Source of the DNA: Aptenodytes patagonicus
Taxonomy: Eukaryota > Chordata > Aves > Sphenisciformes > Spheniscidae
Direction of reading: 5' to 3'
Length of the DNA: 64,000 nt
Assembly (NCBI RefSeq): GCF_965638725.1
Contig: NC_134951.1
Span: 42,982,746 to 43,046,745, forward strand
A program made the translations under genes and the position numbers. The notes beneath the pieces are model-generated. The model did not search any database. It saw only the letters and a program-made list of their open reading frames with translations, and was not told the origin of the DNA. Positions 35,301 through 46,320 of the stretch are shown one piece after another; within the stretch, counting starts at the first letter, position 1; every line of letters begins with the position of its first letter.

Positions 35301-38300
35301 GCACTTTACTGGAATTTTGTTTATTTTAATTTAGATACTAGCTTGCCCTGCTATAAGCTACAATACTGAAACGCGCTGAAGCGATCAGTGAGATTTTCCA
35401 CGGCTGCCTAGTGAAAACAAGACTGGACCTTTGGCACTGAGGTTATCAGGAGAGGCCAGGTCACAGTCTGAGGTGTTGTACGATTTGACAGAGACTGAAA
35501 AGCTGATGGTGGGAGCGGTGGTCTGGTTCCTGGTCTTTTTGTTTGGTTAGGTGGACGTGCCAGTGTCACACCAATTTTGGCTCTGAGCTCTTCTGTCCAA
35601 ACCTGGAGCTGCGAGGAGGTACTGCCCACAAGAACGGGACACTGCACTCCACGTGGCCACGCTGCTCTTTGCAGCTGGCTTCAACACAACCCAAACCCAT
35701 ATTGCCCGAGACCCATTAACATCTCTACACGAAATACTCTGGGAGCCTTCTCACAGCCTCCCTAGTGGACAAGGGTCCCCTGCACAGACCCCTCCTCTCT
35801 GGACGGGGCTGGGGTGACGGCTGTGTGCTGCAGCGAGGTCCCCTCGCCGGCAGGGTGGCAGTGAGGGAGAGCCCCCTTGCCCTGCCGAGGGAGAGCCTCC
35901 CTGCCCTGCCAAAAGCCGCTCTTCCAACAGAGCCTCTGAGTCTCCAAAGCTCTCAGCTCATTCCATAAATGAGCTCTACTACGTCACTCATTTTAAAACG
36001 GCTTTAAAAAGAACTGAAACATTGATTAAAGATGAGGAAGAGCCCGTGCTGATGCCGGCACTCAAAATTCTCGGTGTATTTCCATGACTGCATGCAGCAA
36101 TTCACAGTAAGTAATGAATTATGATTACGGATAAGGATTACACAATAGATAAAAATTTCAAGTATCTTTTATCTTGGAGACCAAACCCAGAAAACCCATA
36201 GCTGAACACCATTTTAGACTTTTCTCCCATCAGCCGTCAGCTGTTGATGGGCACTGCCAGACCAGCTGCGCAAAGTGACTGCCACTAGATGGAGTGGCTC
36301 TTACAAACACACCGCTTAGCTGTCTGCAGAGACCTGGATTTAACTTCCTCTAGCCCTTTTTTTCCAGCCTGCTTTACCGGGGTTCAAACACCCGTAGGGT
36401 GTTAAACGTCAGCTGAAGGTTGAAGACACAACTTTGTAAGGCTTTGCCCTCAAAGCGAAAAGAATTAGTGAAGAGTTGAGGGGGCAAGTCTTACTACTGC
36501 CCTCCACTGTGTGGTTACATACAGCCTTAAAAGAAGCTTGGATGCTATCAGAATATAAAGACCCCTTAAGTAAAATATAAAATATATAATACGTAAAAGG
36601 CTGGTAACTCATCTCGGACAACAGGGAGAATTACACCTCCCCTGGACTTCTCGTCGGTCCACAGGACCAGTTCACTTGGGGAACAAGAACGTGACTTCAT
36701 TAAAATGCTATTACCTACCTTCTCCTGCTGTTCTGGGGGAGAGGGAGGGCTGGAAAGTTTTTATCATTGTCTAAAAAAAGGGCTGAATTTATTATAATTT
36801 TCAAACCAGGATGATTGATAGAGCAATTTTAATAGCCTGAATAGAAACAGTGAATATTTGCGTTCTTCCTCGGAAAGTAATTATGAGCAATACAATGATG
36901 CTACTGATATCTGCAAAAATGTTGACGTGGCAAGAAAAGGAATCAAAACTAGAAAGGGAAATCCACAATCAAACCTTTCTAGCTTCTATTTTAGAAAATA
37001 TTTTGATCTCCATGTCTATACATTTCTTCTATGATACCCAGAGCTAATTAAGAACAGGCTAAAGGATAAGCAGGTATAATCGAAACATAGTTTTTGAATG
37101 CACAAAATATGTAAATGCATTCTCCTCGCTTACATGTTGTAAGGCTTTTAAGTCCTTCAGGGGGCTTTATCTTCCAGCAAGTTTGCACAGCGCCCAGTAC
37201 ACTGGGACTCCTACCAAACTGGGTCCACAAAGTACTACTGAAGGAGAAACAGCAGTAATTTATACTCGTGTGTAGTCAGCTGAAAAGGTGTGAGAGGAAT
37301 GAGATCTACCATAGTAACTGTTGGCCTCCAGGAATTAGAACTGTCCTATAAAACGAAAATTTATATGGCTAATAATTACTTTATCCCATATGGCGATGAA
37401 CAATACTGCTTCGAGGACAGAACAAGGTTTCTAAGCCTTGGAGAAAGAAATGCGCAGTCTGAGAAATGGCACTCTAAGACTCAGTAACACCAAGCAAGAA
37501 AAAAAACATGTTGACAAGAATGTGAAAGCAATGTTACCCCTATCCTATTTACTGTTTTACTACTCCATCTCCAACACTGTGCTACTCTTAGGCTATAAAT
37601 GGCAAACACACTGTCACTCCTAATTCAGGAAAACTTGCATTCACTTCAGTGAATTCTCTCTGTGTGAGGGATCGTGAAGGAGCACAGACACTAGGAGAGG
37701 AGCAAATGAGGGATGCTATCTTCTGGTTACAGCAAGGCACTATCAGCTGTGGGGTAAACTAGGGCATGCAAGAACTGAACCAAATTTTGTTCTTATGTAA
37801 CATGATGATATCTTTGCCAAGTTGAACCTCAATTAGCAAGAAACCACAGCTACATGGTCATTTATGTTAATTAACATACTGTTTGCACACTAGCAGGATA
37901 GGGGCTGGATTGTTCTAATTTGGGGGCAAACTGCCCCTACGTGACACCACCCAGCATCCATCAGCTGATAATCTGAACAAAAAACAATGGGGAAAACAGA
38001 GCGTTAATCAGCGACCAACAATGTTTGTAAAAGAAATAACATCATTTCTTCCCTCCGAAGTTTTGTTGGTGAGATGTGTGTACCAGTTTTAGCACAGGTG
38101 ACTTGCAGGCACAGAAAAGAAGAGGCTGTGTCTTCTCTCTCAAACAGCCAGGGCATACGCGTGTGTCTAAGATCAGAGAGGTTCAAAAGCGAGGTTGAAG
38201 TCCTGCTCCGTTTGGTGCAGGCGAAGGACCGGGACTTTGCTCTCCTGCGAGCCAGGTGAGCGTGCTGGCAACCCCTCCATTCTGCTGCCCATCTCTAAAC

Positions 38301-40962
38301 TGCTCGAGTTGTTCCACGTTGGATCAAGAGCTAAACATCAGGAAATAAAAGCACCAGGGTGCACACCTGGCAGGTGAGAGGCTTAGCTTGAAGCCCTTTC
38401 TCTGAATTAAGGGAACCGAGGATGTGTCTCCCACATCCCACCCAGCCAGAGCAGGGACAGTTGCCCCATCTGCCTGTGAAAAACCTCCAAAGCTCCCGAG
38501 TTCACTTGAAATCCCTCAGCTTGCGAAATACAAGCCCCTACACACACATTTCCTACCAGGCTGGAGACAAGACAAAGTACTGAAGGCACAAACCAGCAAG
38601 GGGACCGTCAGAGTCACATTAATGGGAAATTACAGCTACCTGGTCTGCCTGGCTTTTGGGAGAAAGGAGGGAAGGCGGAGGTGGCTTTCTTAAAACAACA
38701 AAAAAGACGGTATGAACGTGGGATTTTAACATCTTTCACAGTTTACTTTATACATCTTAATTTCATTTAAAGACATAGTTTTGGGAGAGGATGAAGAGGC
38801 TTGCTGAAGTATGAAAGGCTCAGATGAGAGGGAAACGGTGAAGCAAGAGTGAGCTGGTATTTGCTTAAAATCAGCTCCAGTTTAGGGACCCATTTCCCAG
38901 TAAAGCAGAATGAACAGGTAATACGAAAAGTTTGATACAATGTTATGGTATTTACATTTTAAAGAAAATGGAAGAGAACTCATTAAGCTGGTCAATTTTG
39001 AACTCGCACACTTTTTCTTTTTCACAAAAGGGTTTATCTTGGATTTCAATATTCCAACAGAAATTGCTTCATTTCCAGCCCCTTTTCTAGCCGTTCTCTA
39101 ATGCCAAAAGGTACAGGCGCTTATTACTGCTGAGCAGAATTGACATAAATGTTAAATGGAGACAGAGAAGCCCAGCCAGGTGCAAAAGAGACGGGGGCTG
39201 AACACTCAGTCTCCTGGAAGTACCTAGAAGCTTAGCACACAACGTGTATCTGAAGGGAGAGAAGTCATTTGAAAGAGCAGAGCAGGACGTAAAAGACTGA
39301 GGCTCTGAATGCTAAAGGTCCCCAGAAGAATGTAATGTTTAGAGGATGAAACTGGGGGAAAAACACATTTATTGGGGGATGGGAAGAGATAACCACTCCA
39401 AGAAAACAGCGTCCAAACGGCCTGAGCAGAACAAAAAAAGTCAAGAATTTGTTGCAGCAGAAAATATTAGTGAACTTTATTAAAAGAGTAAGGATCAGAG
39501 AGAGAAAGGCAGCAAAAACATCAGGCTCTAGGGAGAACCCTCATAAACTGCACAGAGTGCATGTCTGCCTCCTCCTCCCCCCACAACAAACTGTGGCCCT
39601 AGCAAGTTTTAATCAAAGACTGTGAGATAGCAAGGAGGTGCTGAGAGCAAAGGTAATGCGGGTTAAGTGATTGGTGTGAAGGGGATTGGGAGGAGAGAGG
39701 AGAGGTAACTACTGTCCTCATACAGGGAATAGGACGTCTCCAGGTGAGACGGGAGCAAACCAGGGAAAACTAAGAGAGAAAGACCCAAGTGGAAGGAGCC
39801 CCTGGGAGGCAGGGGATGCAGATTTTAGGGAAAGAGAAGAATTGTCTTTGTGATCGGCTTGGGGAAAGCAGATCAGGTGAAGGAGAAAACTCACAAGATA
39901 AAACCTCCCTCCTCTTCCGAGCTATGCAAACTTCAGACACCTCTGTAAACCGAAGGATATAGCTAGTGGGATTTTCAGATCTCACCGTAAAGAAAGAACA
40001 GACCCACTGCTCTGCAGGCAATGACTTGCGCTTTTGAAAGTCCATTTCTGACCTGTATTCAAACGGCGAAGGAAGACGCAAAGGGCTCTGAGAAGCCATC
40101 CTCGCTAAGGTCACAGAAAAGGACAGCGCTGTACACACTGACACATGGGACCGAGCTGGGGACACTCAGGAGAGATCAGTTGAGCAAATCTGGCCAGGGA
40201 CATCAATAAAAATCAAACTGCTTAAGGAAAATGAAGTACAGGATGCGACTGTCCAGAGGTGGAAGGGAAGACGGAGAGCACAAATGGAGCCACTGAGTGA
40301 CCCATACAGTGGATAAACGCACCAAAATGGGAAAAGTGAAGAGGGGCTTACAGGCGATGACAGAAAGTTAGTGCACAGAGGGTCAGCAACGCATTGCAAA
40401 GCAACATCCCTTCTACCTCCGTCCTCAGGAGTCTGCTTCTCCCGAAAATTGTTATTAGGCCACCAAGTATTGGCAGTGCTCAGAAGCTAGGACAGAAAGG
40501 CTTTCGGTAAATGCGATGTCCCACACTATCAGCATTAGCGAAGGACAAATATATGCACTCCAATTAAAAAATGTAAAACATTCTTTCATTTCTGGAGCTG
40601 TCTGGCCTTTCATAAAATTTAAATAAGCTCAGATAACTCTCTTCATAGCTACATTCAGAATATAATGATATTCAAATATACTGCCTTCACACACACAAAC
40701 AACTTGTGAAATTATTTGCCAGCATATTAAGCCACTACACCAGATTGCTTGGCAATGGTGCATGTCTTTGAAATATGCAGATGCTTTTCTTTTTTAAAAA
40801 AACGAGAGAGGGAGAGAAGAGGAGAAGTGAGAAAGAATTACAGTAGTATCTGATATCCAAGTAGCCAGAACAACAAATTGCGGAGAGACTCCAACCAGTA
40901 TTACATCAGGTTTGGAAAAATAGTTAAAAGATACTGAGGGATGAGTTACGACTTTTTATTTT

Positions 40963-40988
40963 TGTGTGTGTGTGTGTGCACGTGTGTA
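40963..40988. repeat. (TG)n short microsatellite
   Basis: A TG run interrupted by CACG, within the predicted CNR1 intron. Confidence 0.9.
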
Positions 40989-43420
40989 TATTTCTATGCA
41001 TAAGCTTACAGATAGACATACACATGCCTAGAGGAACAACTATGCAAAGTCTCACAAACGCTGCAGTAGTGTTTGTCATGCGTAAACTCAAATTCCCGGA
41101 GCCAGAAGACAAGCAGACAAGCTAAAAGTGTAGGTACAAAAAATATAGGCAAGATGAGTGCTAAGTATCTTTTTGAATTCCTAAGTATCTTTTGAATACA
41201 CAGCCTTCCTGGGGAAAAGCAAGAATCTAAAATGAGTACATCTATCACTGAGATCCTATAAAAATTATTTTGCATGTGTATATATATAGAGAGGTAACTA
41301 TATACACACTCCAAACGTATTCCACCTAATTTTCCAGGCATACGCATAGTCTGGAGTCCAGTATTGTATTGTTTTAAGCAGAGGCAGAATTGGCTAAAAA
41401 CAATGATTTCTAAGAGCACGTTTCACATATTTACCACAACGGGAAGATGGGACCCCCTCAAGCCCCTAAGCACAAACTTTGAAAGGTTTCCTAAAATGCA
41501 GAAATACGAAAATGACTCCAGCGAGGGCTGAAAGGGAATTGACAGTATTCCCCATGGAACTGCTCCTGCTCAGTACTTTGCAGTGAGTAAACACGCCTTT
41601 CTTAAGAAGAATATACAACTGCCATAAAACAGGTCAACACAGGATGAGGTACAGTTTGATGCCATCTAGACCTGATCTACACAAACAAGCCAACATCTGA
41701 AACATAAAACATCCAGTTTCACCAACAGTCCAGCCAAAGTATAATGAGTGACATTATATTAACACACACAGTAGTGAAATACCTATTTTATCTGTCATTT
41801 GGATATTGGTAGCTTGATCAAAAAAGGATGTTCCTATTGAAAAGAGGCAGAACCGAGCTTGGTGTGTGCATCACCATAATCCCCCTGCATGAGGCACAAA
41901 CGGCAGAATAAAATGTGCTCCAACCTTATGTTGCAAACCCAATCATTTTTCATGGGCAACAATGGCACCTTCGGGAAAAAGGGGAAAAAAAAAGTTCTTT
42001 CTAACGAGAAATTGATTTATAAGTCATTATAACCATTTCAAAAGGACAGGTCGTGGCTGGTTTCAGCTCTCATTAACAAAGCCACGCACTTTCAAAGAGC
42101 CTGAGTTCTGGGGGGGAAATTCTTATCCCACCGACAGCGATCGGATGTGCACTTTTTGCAGCAGTACAGCATCAGTCTAGAAATGGAGACGTAAAGAGCA
42201 GTACTGAGAATACAGGTTGTCACATTTTTAACTTTGCATTAATAACAAATGCTGTTGCTGTCTATTCTGGCACATTTGCAAGCTTGCTTTTAAGTACAAG
42301 GGGCTGGCATGCATTTCTACTATAGATAGGAAAACAAGAGCAGCCTTGTTATGATTAAAAGGGTCTATTTCCCTCTGCCTTCTGTCTTCTGTGTCCATCT
42401 GCACAGCTGCTTTGAACTTGGCCAAATCCCAGTGTTAGGGTCGCCCGCAGTACATATTTTAAATCAGCAGCAGACTGTGTGAATTTGCTGCTAGAGAAGA
42501 GAAAAATCTCCAAATCCTCACTTAAATGGTTGATGAGTGGTTTTGTAGAACATTCATCATTTTACATAGCCTAAACTATTTGGGAAATTGCAGAGAAACG
42601 TTATCTAAAATAATTTACTCTTTCAGGAGGAGACTCAGATAAAGCCAATATAGACATCTGCAAAGAAATGAAGACCAATCAGAAAAATGAATTCTGCGGA
42701 TGCCTAGATAGCCGACTGCACGACTAGAGAGAGGTCACAAAGTTTGCATTGGAGAAGTTACAGTAATATCTCTTAAAATGTGCAGAAGTAGAGAAACTAG
42801 ATGAGTGGAAGACGGTGCATGGGACCTGCAGAACCAGGAACGGCAATGTATTTGTAAAATTATTGGGCAACACTAAGTGAATATATGGGTTTGGGTTCTG
42901 CCTTGCCTCTTAATCTCCTCACCTACCTCTGCTCAATAGAAATGAAAGCCATCACAGCTCTCCCTCCCTAGTGTGTAACACTTTCAGCACCAAAAATCCC
43001 AGAGGGATGACAGTCTGCAAGCACTTTGGGATGGCCACATTAAAGGCTGAAAGCCAGAAATTACTAAAAAACCCAAGTTATTTCATTTCTAAACTTCTGT
43101 TGCCCAATCAGAAACCTGTGAACAGAGAAAGGAAAAGAAAGGCTTGCATTGGCTAAGACCTGCCATACCTTCAGCAGAGCATGAAAGCCCTTAATGGGGT
43201 CCTTTATGCAACTGAGCTAACACAATTCACCAAAGAACAACGGGCAGGATCAAAGGCGCCCACCGGCTCATCCACACGATACTGTAACCTGCTTCCACCT
43301 TCACCTTGAGTTTTGTAGGTATTTTGGTTTGATTACTGTGGGTTTAGGTGTTATCGAATGGTCGAATGGTCGATGAGGTAAATTCACAGCACATAGTCTA
43401 TTTCTTTACCTAGCCAACTT

Positions 43421-43433
43421 CCCCCCCCCCCCC
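43421..43433. repeat. Poly(C) tract
   Basis: Thirteen consecutive C residues on the plus strand (G13 in the CNR1 sense direction), likely length-variable. Confidence 0.9.
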
Positions 43434-44268
43434 AATAGATGCCTGCTGGCTCTGTCAAACAATTATTGCTTTTATCAATTCTGCTTTAAAATGTTTTTAT
43501 TCAGATGGTTCTGCCTCTCATTCCAAAGACCAATGGATAATAAAGCAAAGCTGTTCCTGGTTGCTACAAAACTAATTTTAACCTCAAGCAAATCAGGCAT
43601 TACACATTCATCTTCTAAACTCTTTAAAGATGTTACGTTCATTTCTTTTACAGCTGATTTAATAAACTCTGCCTGCATAATAAATATTCCTACTGTAGTC
43701 ACAAGGTTTTTTTCCTTTCTTGAGAAGGGAAGACCCGCGCTGGCAGTTGATACGGGGTGTAAACCAAAACGAATTAAGCACGCCCAAGTAATTTTTGCAA
43801 TGTTGCACATTTTGTTATTAAATATCACATTAAACGTCACTCTGATCCTTCGCATGATCTTGGTACATGTGAACAGCAATGCCACCCCCAGCAGAGAATG
43901 CTATATTCCTTTAAGAAAAGGTGAACAATAACAATGAAAACAAGGTGATACATCTAAGGAAAAAAAAAAAAGAAACATTACTACACCTATAACAGGTTAA
44001 AAAAGACACACTACGTTTTTATTTAAAAAACTTGTAGATACTCAAAAAGGAGTATTTTGCTATCTGGCTCTATGTTATGTATGTCCCTTTATCTTCTGAA
44101 AGAAGAAAACATATGCTGAAACTGTTAGTATGATCATTTGCTGCCATGCAGAAAACAACACTGATGACAATTTTAGAGAAAGAAGGAAAACTATGGACTT
44201 CATCTTCTGACACCATTTTACTTAATCAAACTGAAATCACAGTAACGAGCTCTCTCCTGCCAAAGGCT

Positions 44269-44282
44269 TAGTACGTACCTCA
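44269..44282 (-). promoter_or_regulatory. Strong orphan splice donor, possible alternative CNR1 5' exon
   Basis: The minus strand reads GGATGAG|GTACGTAC, a close match to a consensus donor, with GT at 44278-44277. It lies just downstream (in CNR1 direction) of the CpG island. Possible acceptors upstream on the minus strand are CTTCAG (about 44390) and TCTCAAAG (about 44318), both weak. It could close an alternative non-coding exon or simply be chance. Confidence 0.25.
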
Positions 44283-45222
44283 TCCAGGAGTGTTCTCAAT
44301 GGAGATTTGCAGGCGTCTTTGAGACAAAAAGATGCCCATTTAAAACAAGCCCATCTGGTTACTCAAAATTGTTTCTCAACAGCTGAAGATTTCACATGAC
44401 AAACACTGCATGAAGTTTAAAAAGCTCACTCTTTTTCTGCTGTTTTCCCCCCAGACCTCCGAATTTCAGACAAAAATAAACGAACCAACCAAAAACCCTA
44501 CTGGGATATTCTGAAGATGCTGGATGCCTAAGTGACATCTTTTAACGGAACATCGTTGCGCACAAAATCACGAACCGCCTTTTATTTCGGTTACAGCCTC
44601 AACGGCAGAGTTTTGGGAGGAAAAGTGCACAGGAAAACCGGGCTGAATGCCACCCGCTGTAAATCACCGGTGGGCTAGGACGAGAGGAGAAACCTCCGAT
44701 GTCAGATAAGGTCCTGTGGGGACCTAGGAGGCTGCCGGCTCCGCGCACACAAGAATAGACGCGTGTTAACCATAACGCCACCAGCCTCCCGCACCTCCGC
44801 CCGCTGCCGGGCTCCCCTCGGCAGCCGGGGTCCCCCCGTCCTCCGGCCGGGATCACGAAAGCAAACCACGCACCTCGGGCCACCGACTTTTCCCGGGTGG
44901 CCCCGGGGCACCCTCCAACTCTCCCCAGCCGCCCGAGGCGGCGGCGTGGGGCCGTGCCCGGGGCAGCGGCGAGACCCGCGCTCCCCCCCGGCCCCCTCTG
45001 CAGCCTGGGTCGCGGCGCCGCGGGACGCGGCGACGGATCCCGGGGAGGGATGCTCTCGCAGGCAGCCGCCTCCCCTCCGGCCGCTCCGCCGTCGGGGCAG
45101 GCGGTGTCACCCCCCGGATCCTCCCCCACCACGCCGTCAACAAACTTTGAAGGGGACGACGGCTACCTGGCCCCCGGCCGGGGGGGGACCCCCCGCACCC
45201 TCCCGCCCCGCGCCGTCCTTAC

Positions 45223-45650
45223 CCTCCGCCCGGCACCGGCCGCGTCCCCCGCCTGCTCCGGCCGCGCCGACCCCCGGCAGGGAGCGGGAGCACCGCCCCG
45301 CCCGGGCACCCCGGCACTGGGGAGCGCCGAGGAGGCGGTGCCGGCGAGGGGAAGGAGGAGGTGGGAGACTTCTCCCCCCGGCTGCCTCCCCTTCCCTTCC
45401 CTCCCCTCGGCGCCTCCTCTCCGACCACCGCCGCCCTCGCTCGCCCGGCTCAGGCGGCGCGCCGGGCTCCGCCGCCCCGCCGCCGCCGCCGCTCCATGTG
45501 CCGCCCGCCCCCCCAGGCCGCCTCCGCCGCCTCCGCCCGCCGCCTCCGCCCGCCGCCGCCGCCGCCGCCGCCGCCTCGGCGCGGGGAGGCAGCGCGGGAG
45601 CCGCCGGGCGCCCGGCGCGGCTCCGGCACACGCCGCCGCCGCGTCCCCCC
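45223..45650 (-). other. CNR1: Candidate non-coding first exon of CNR1
   Basis: A good minus-strand donor, GCGGAGG|GTAAGGAC (GT at 45222-45221), lies in the CpG island. About 455 bases upstream on the minus strand is a TATA-like CATAAATGG (about 45684-45676), which would place a start site near 45650. The interval would give a leader of about 430 bases, GC-rich and containing a CGG repeat, spliced to the coding exon at 32283. The start position is a guess, and other CpG-island start sites are likely. Confidence 0.35.
45551..45575. repeat. (GCC)n trinucleotide run
   Basis: About eight perfect GCC/CGG units, flanked by many imperfect CCG/CCT triplets from 45470 to 45580. In the CNR1 sense direction it reads (GGC)n and would fall in the predicted 5' leader. 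Confidence 0.9.
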
Positions 45651-45674
45651 CCGCCTTCCGCCCCTCTCCGGTCC

Positions 45675-45703
45675 CATTTATGAAGCCCGGCTCCCATCAC
45701 GTG
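45675..45703 (-). promoter_or_regulatory. CNR1: E-box and TATA-like element in CNR1 promoter
   Basis: Palindromic CACGTG (45698-45703), the USF/MYC-type E-box, is followed on the minus strand by GGCTTCATAAATGGGACC, whose CATAAAT resembles a TATA element. This AT-containing patch is conspicuous inside otherwise almost pure G+C sequence, which suggests constraint. Its role as core promoter is inferred. Confidence 0.35.
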
Positions 45704-45940
45704 TCAGTGTGCCTTTTGTCCCGGCCCTGGCAGCGGCGGAGGCGCCCCGCACGCGCGGGCAGCGCCGGGGGAGACGGGCGGCGGCGGCCAAACTTCGCCC
45801 CGGGGGAGGGACACGGGGACACCGGGAGACGCCGCGGGGGCGGGCGGCGGCGGAAGAGCGGGCCTTCGGCCGGCCCGAGCCGTGCCCCGCGGCCCCGGCC
45901 GCCCGCCCGCCGTTCGCCCCGCGGTGGGGCCGTGGATGAT

Positions 45941-45952
45941 TAATCGCGATTA
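45941..45952. promoter_or_regulatory. Palindrome TAATCGCGATTA in CpG island
   Basis: A perfect 12-base inverted repeat made of two TAAT/ATTA half-sites around CGCG, resembling a homeodomain dimer site. It is one of very few AT-rich patches in the island. Binding is inferred only. Confidence 0.3.
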
Positions 45953-46036
45953 GCCCCGTCGTGCCGGCGCTCCGCCGCGGCGCCCCACCGAGCGCGGGGG
46001 AGCCGGGCCGGGGGAGGCGACGCGCGGGGCCTCCAG

Positions 46037-46041
46037 CCAAT
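46037..46041 (+). promoter_or_regulatory. CCAAT box in CpG island
   Basis: CCAGCCAATGTGG contains the NF-Y core GCCAAT near the outer edge of the CpG island, about 350 bases upstream of the candidate CNR1 core promoter. Confidence 0.3.
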
Positions 46042-46320
46042 GTGGAAGGCAGCGCCTCCTCCGGCCCGCGGGGGCGGACGGCGCCTCCCCGCCGGGGGGG
46101 GTAGCGCTGCCCCGCCGCGGGGCCCGGGCCGGCCTCCCGCCCTCTCCGCCCCGCCGGGGGCCGAGGCGGGCGGCCTCAGCCTCCCGCCGGCGTGGCGCCG
46201 GGAGAGCGAGGACGGGCCCCGCGCTCGCCCCGGGGCCTCGGGGTTGGTGCGCCCGGGGGGCTGGGTGGGTTGGCGGCCGTTGGGCCTTAGGCCATGGCTG
46301 CGCTCGCAGGGCGTCCCTCA

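Larger units (their letters stand above)
32311..45220 (-). other. CNR1: Probable CNR1 5' intron
   Basis: About 12.9 kb separates the coding exon acceptor from the candidate first-exon donor in the CpG island. It contains only short ORFs with no recognisable homology, a TG repeat at 40963-40988, a C13 run at 43421-43433 and a strong minus-strand donor-like site at 44278. No transposon was clearly recognised, which is notable beside the flanking intergenic DNA. The intron limits are inferred from splice signals. Confidence 0.55.
44690..46320. promoter_or_regulatory. CNR1: CpG island, probable CNR1 promoter
   Basis: About 1.6 kb has extreme G+C content and very dense CpG, standing out from the AT-rich surroundings. 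It lies 12-14 kb upstream of the CNR1 coding exon in the transcription direction, where vertebrate CNR1 has its non-coding first exon. Within it are GGGCGGG-like Sp1-type boxes, a CACGTG E-box, a CCAAT box, a TATA-like element, a GCC/GGC trinucleotide run and a good minus-strand donor. Long open frames on both strands are a result of the composition. A bidirectional promoter with a rightward non-coding transcript is possible. Confidence 0.85.

Noticed and set aside
45137..45700. 187-codon Gly/Arg/Ala-rich frame on the minus strand
   Set aside because: Same compositional effect; its region is better explained as the non-coding CNR1 leader and promoter, and it does not start with ATG at its outer end.
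44763..45943. Open frames of 192-348 codons (Pro/Arg/Ala-rich) on the plus strand of the CpG island
   Set aside because: Stop codons are rare in such GC-rich DNA, so several overlapping frames on both strands are open at once. There are no domains, and composition explains them.
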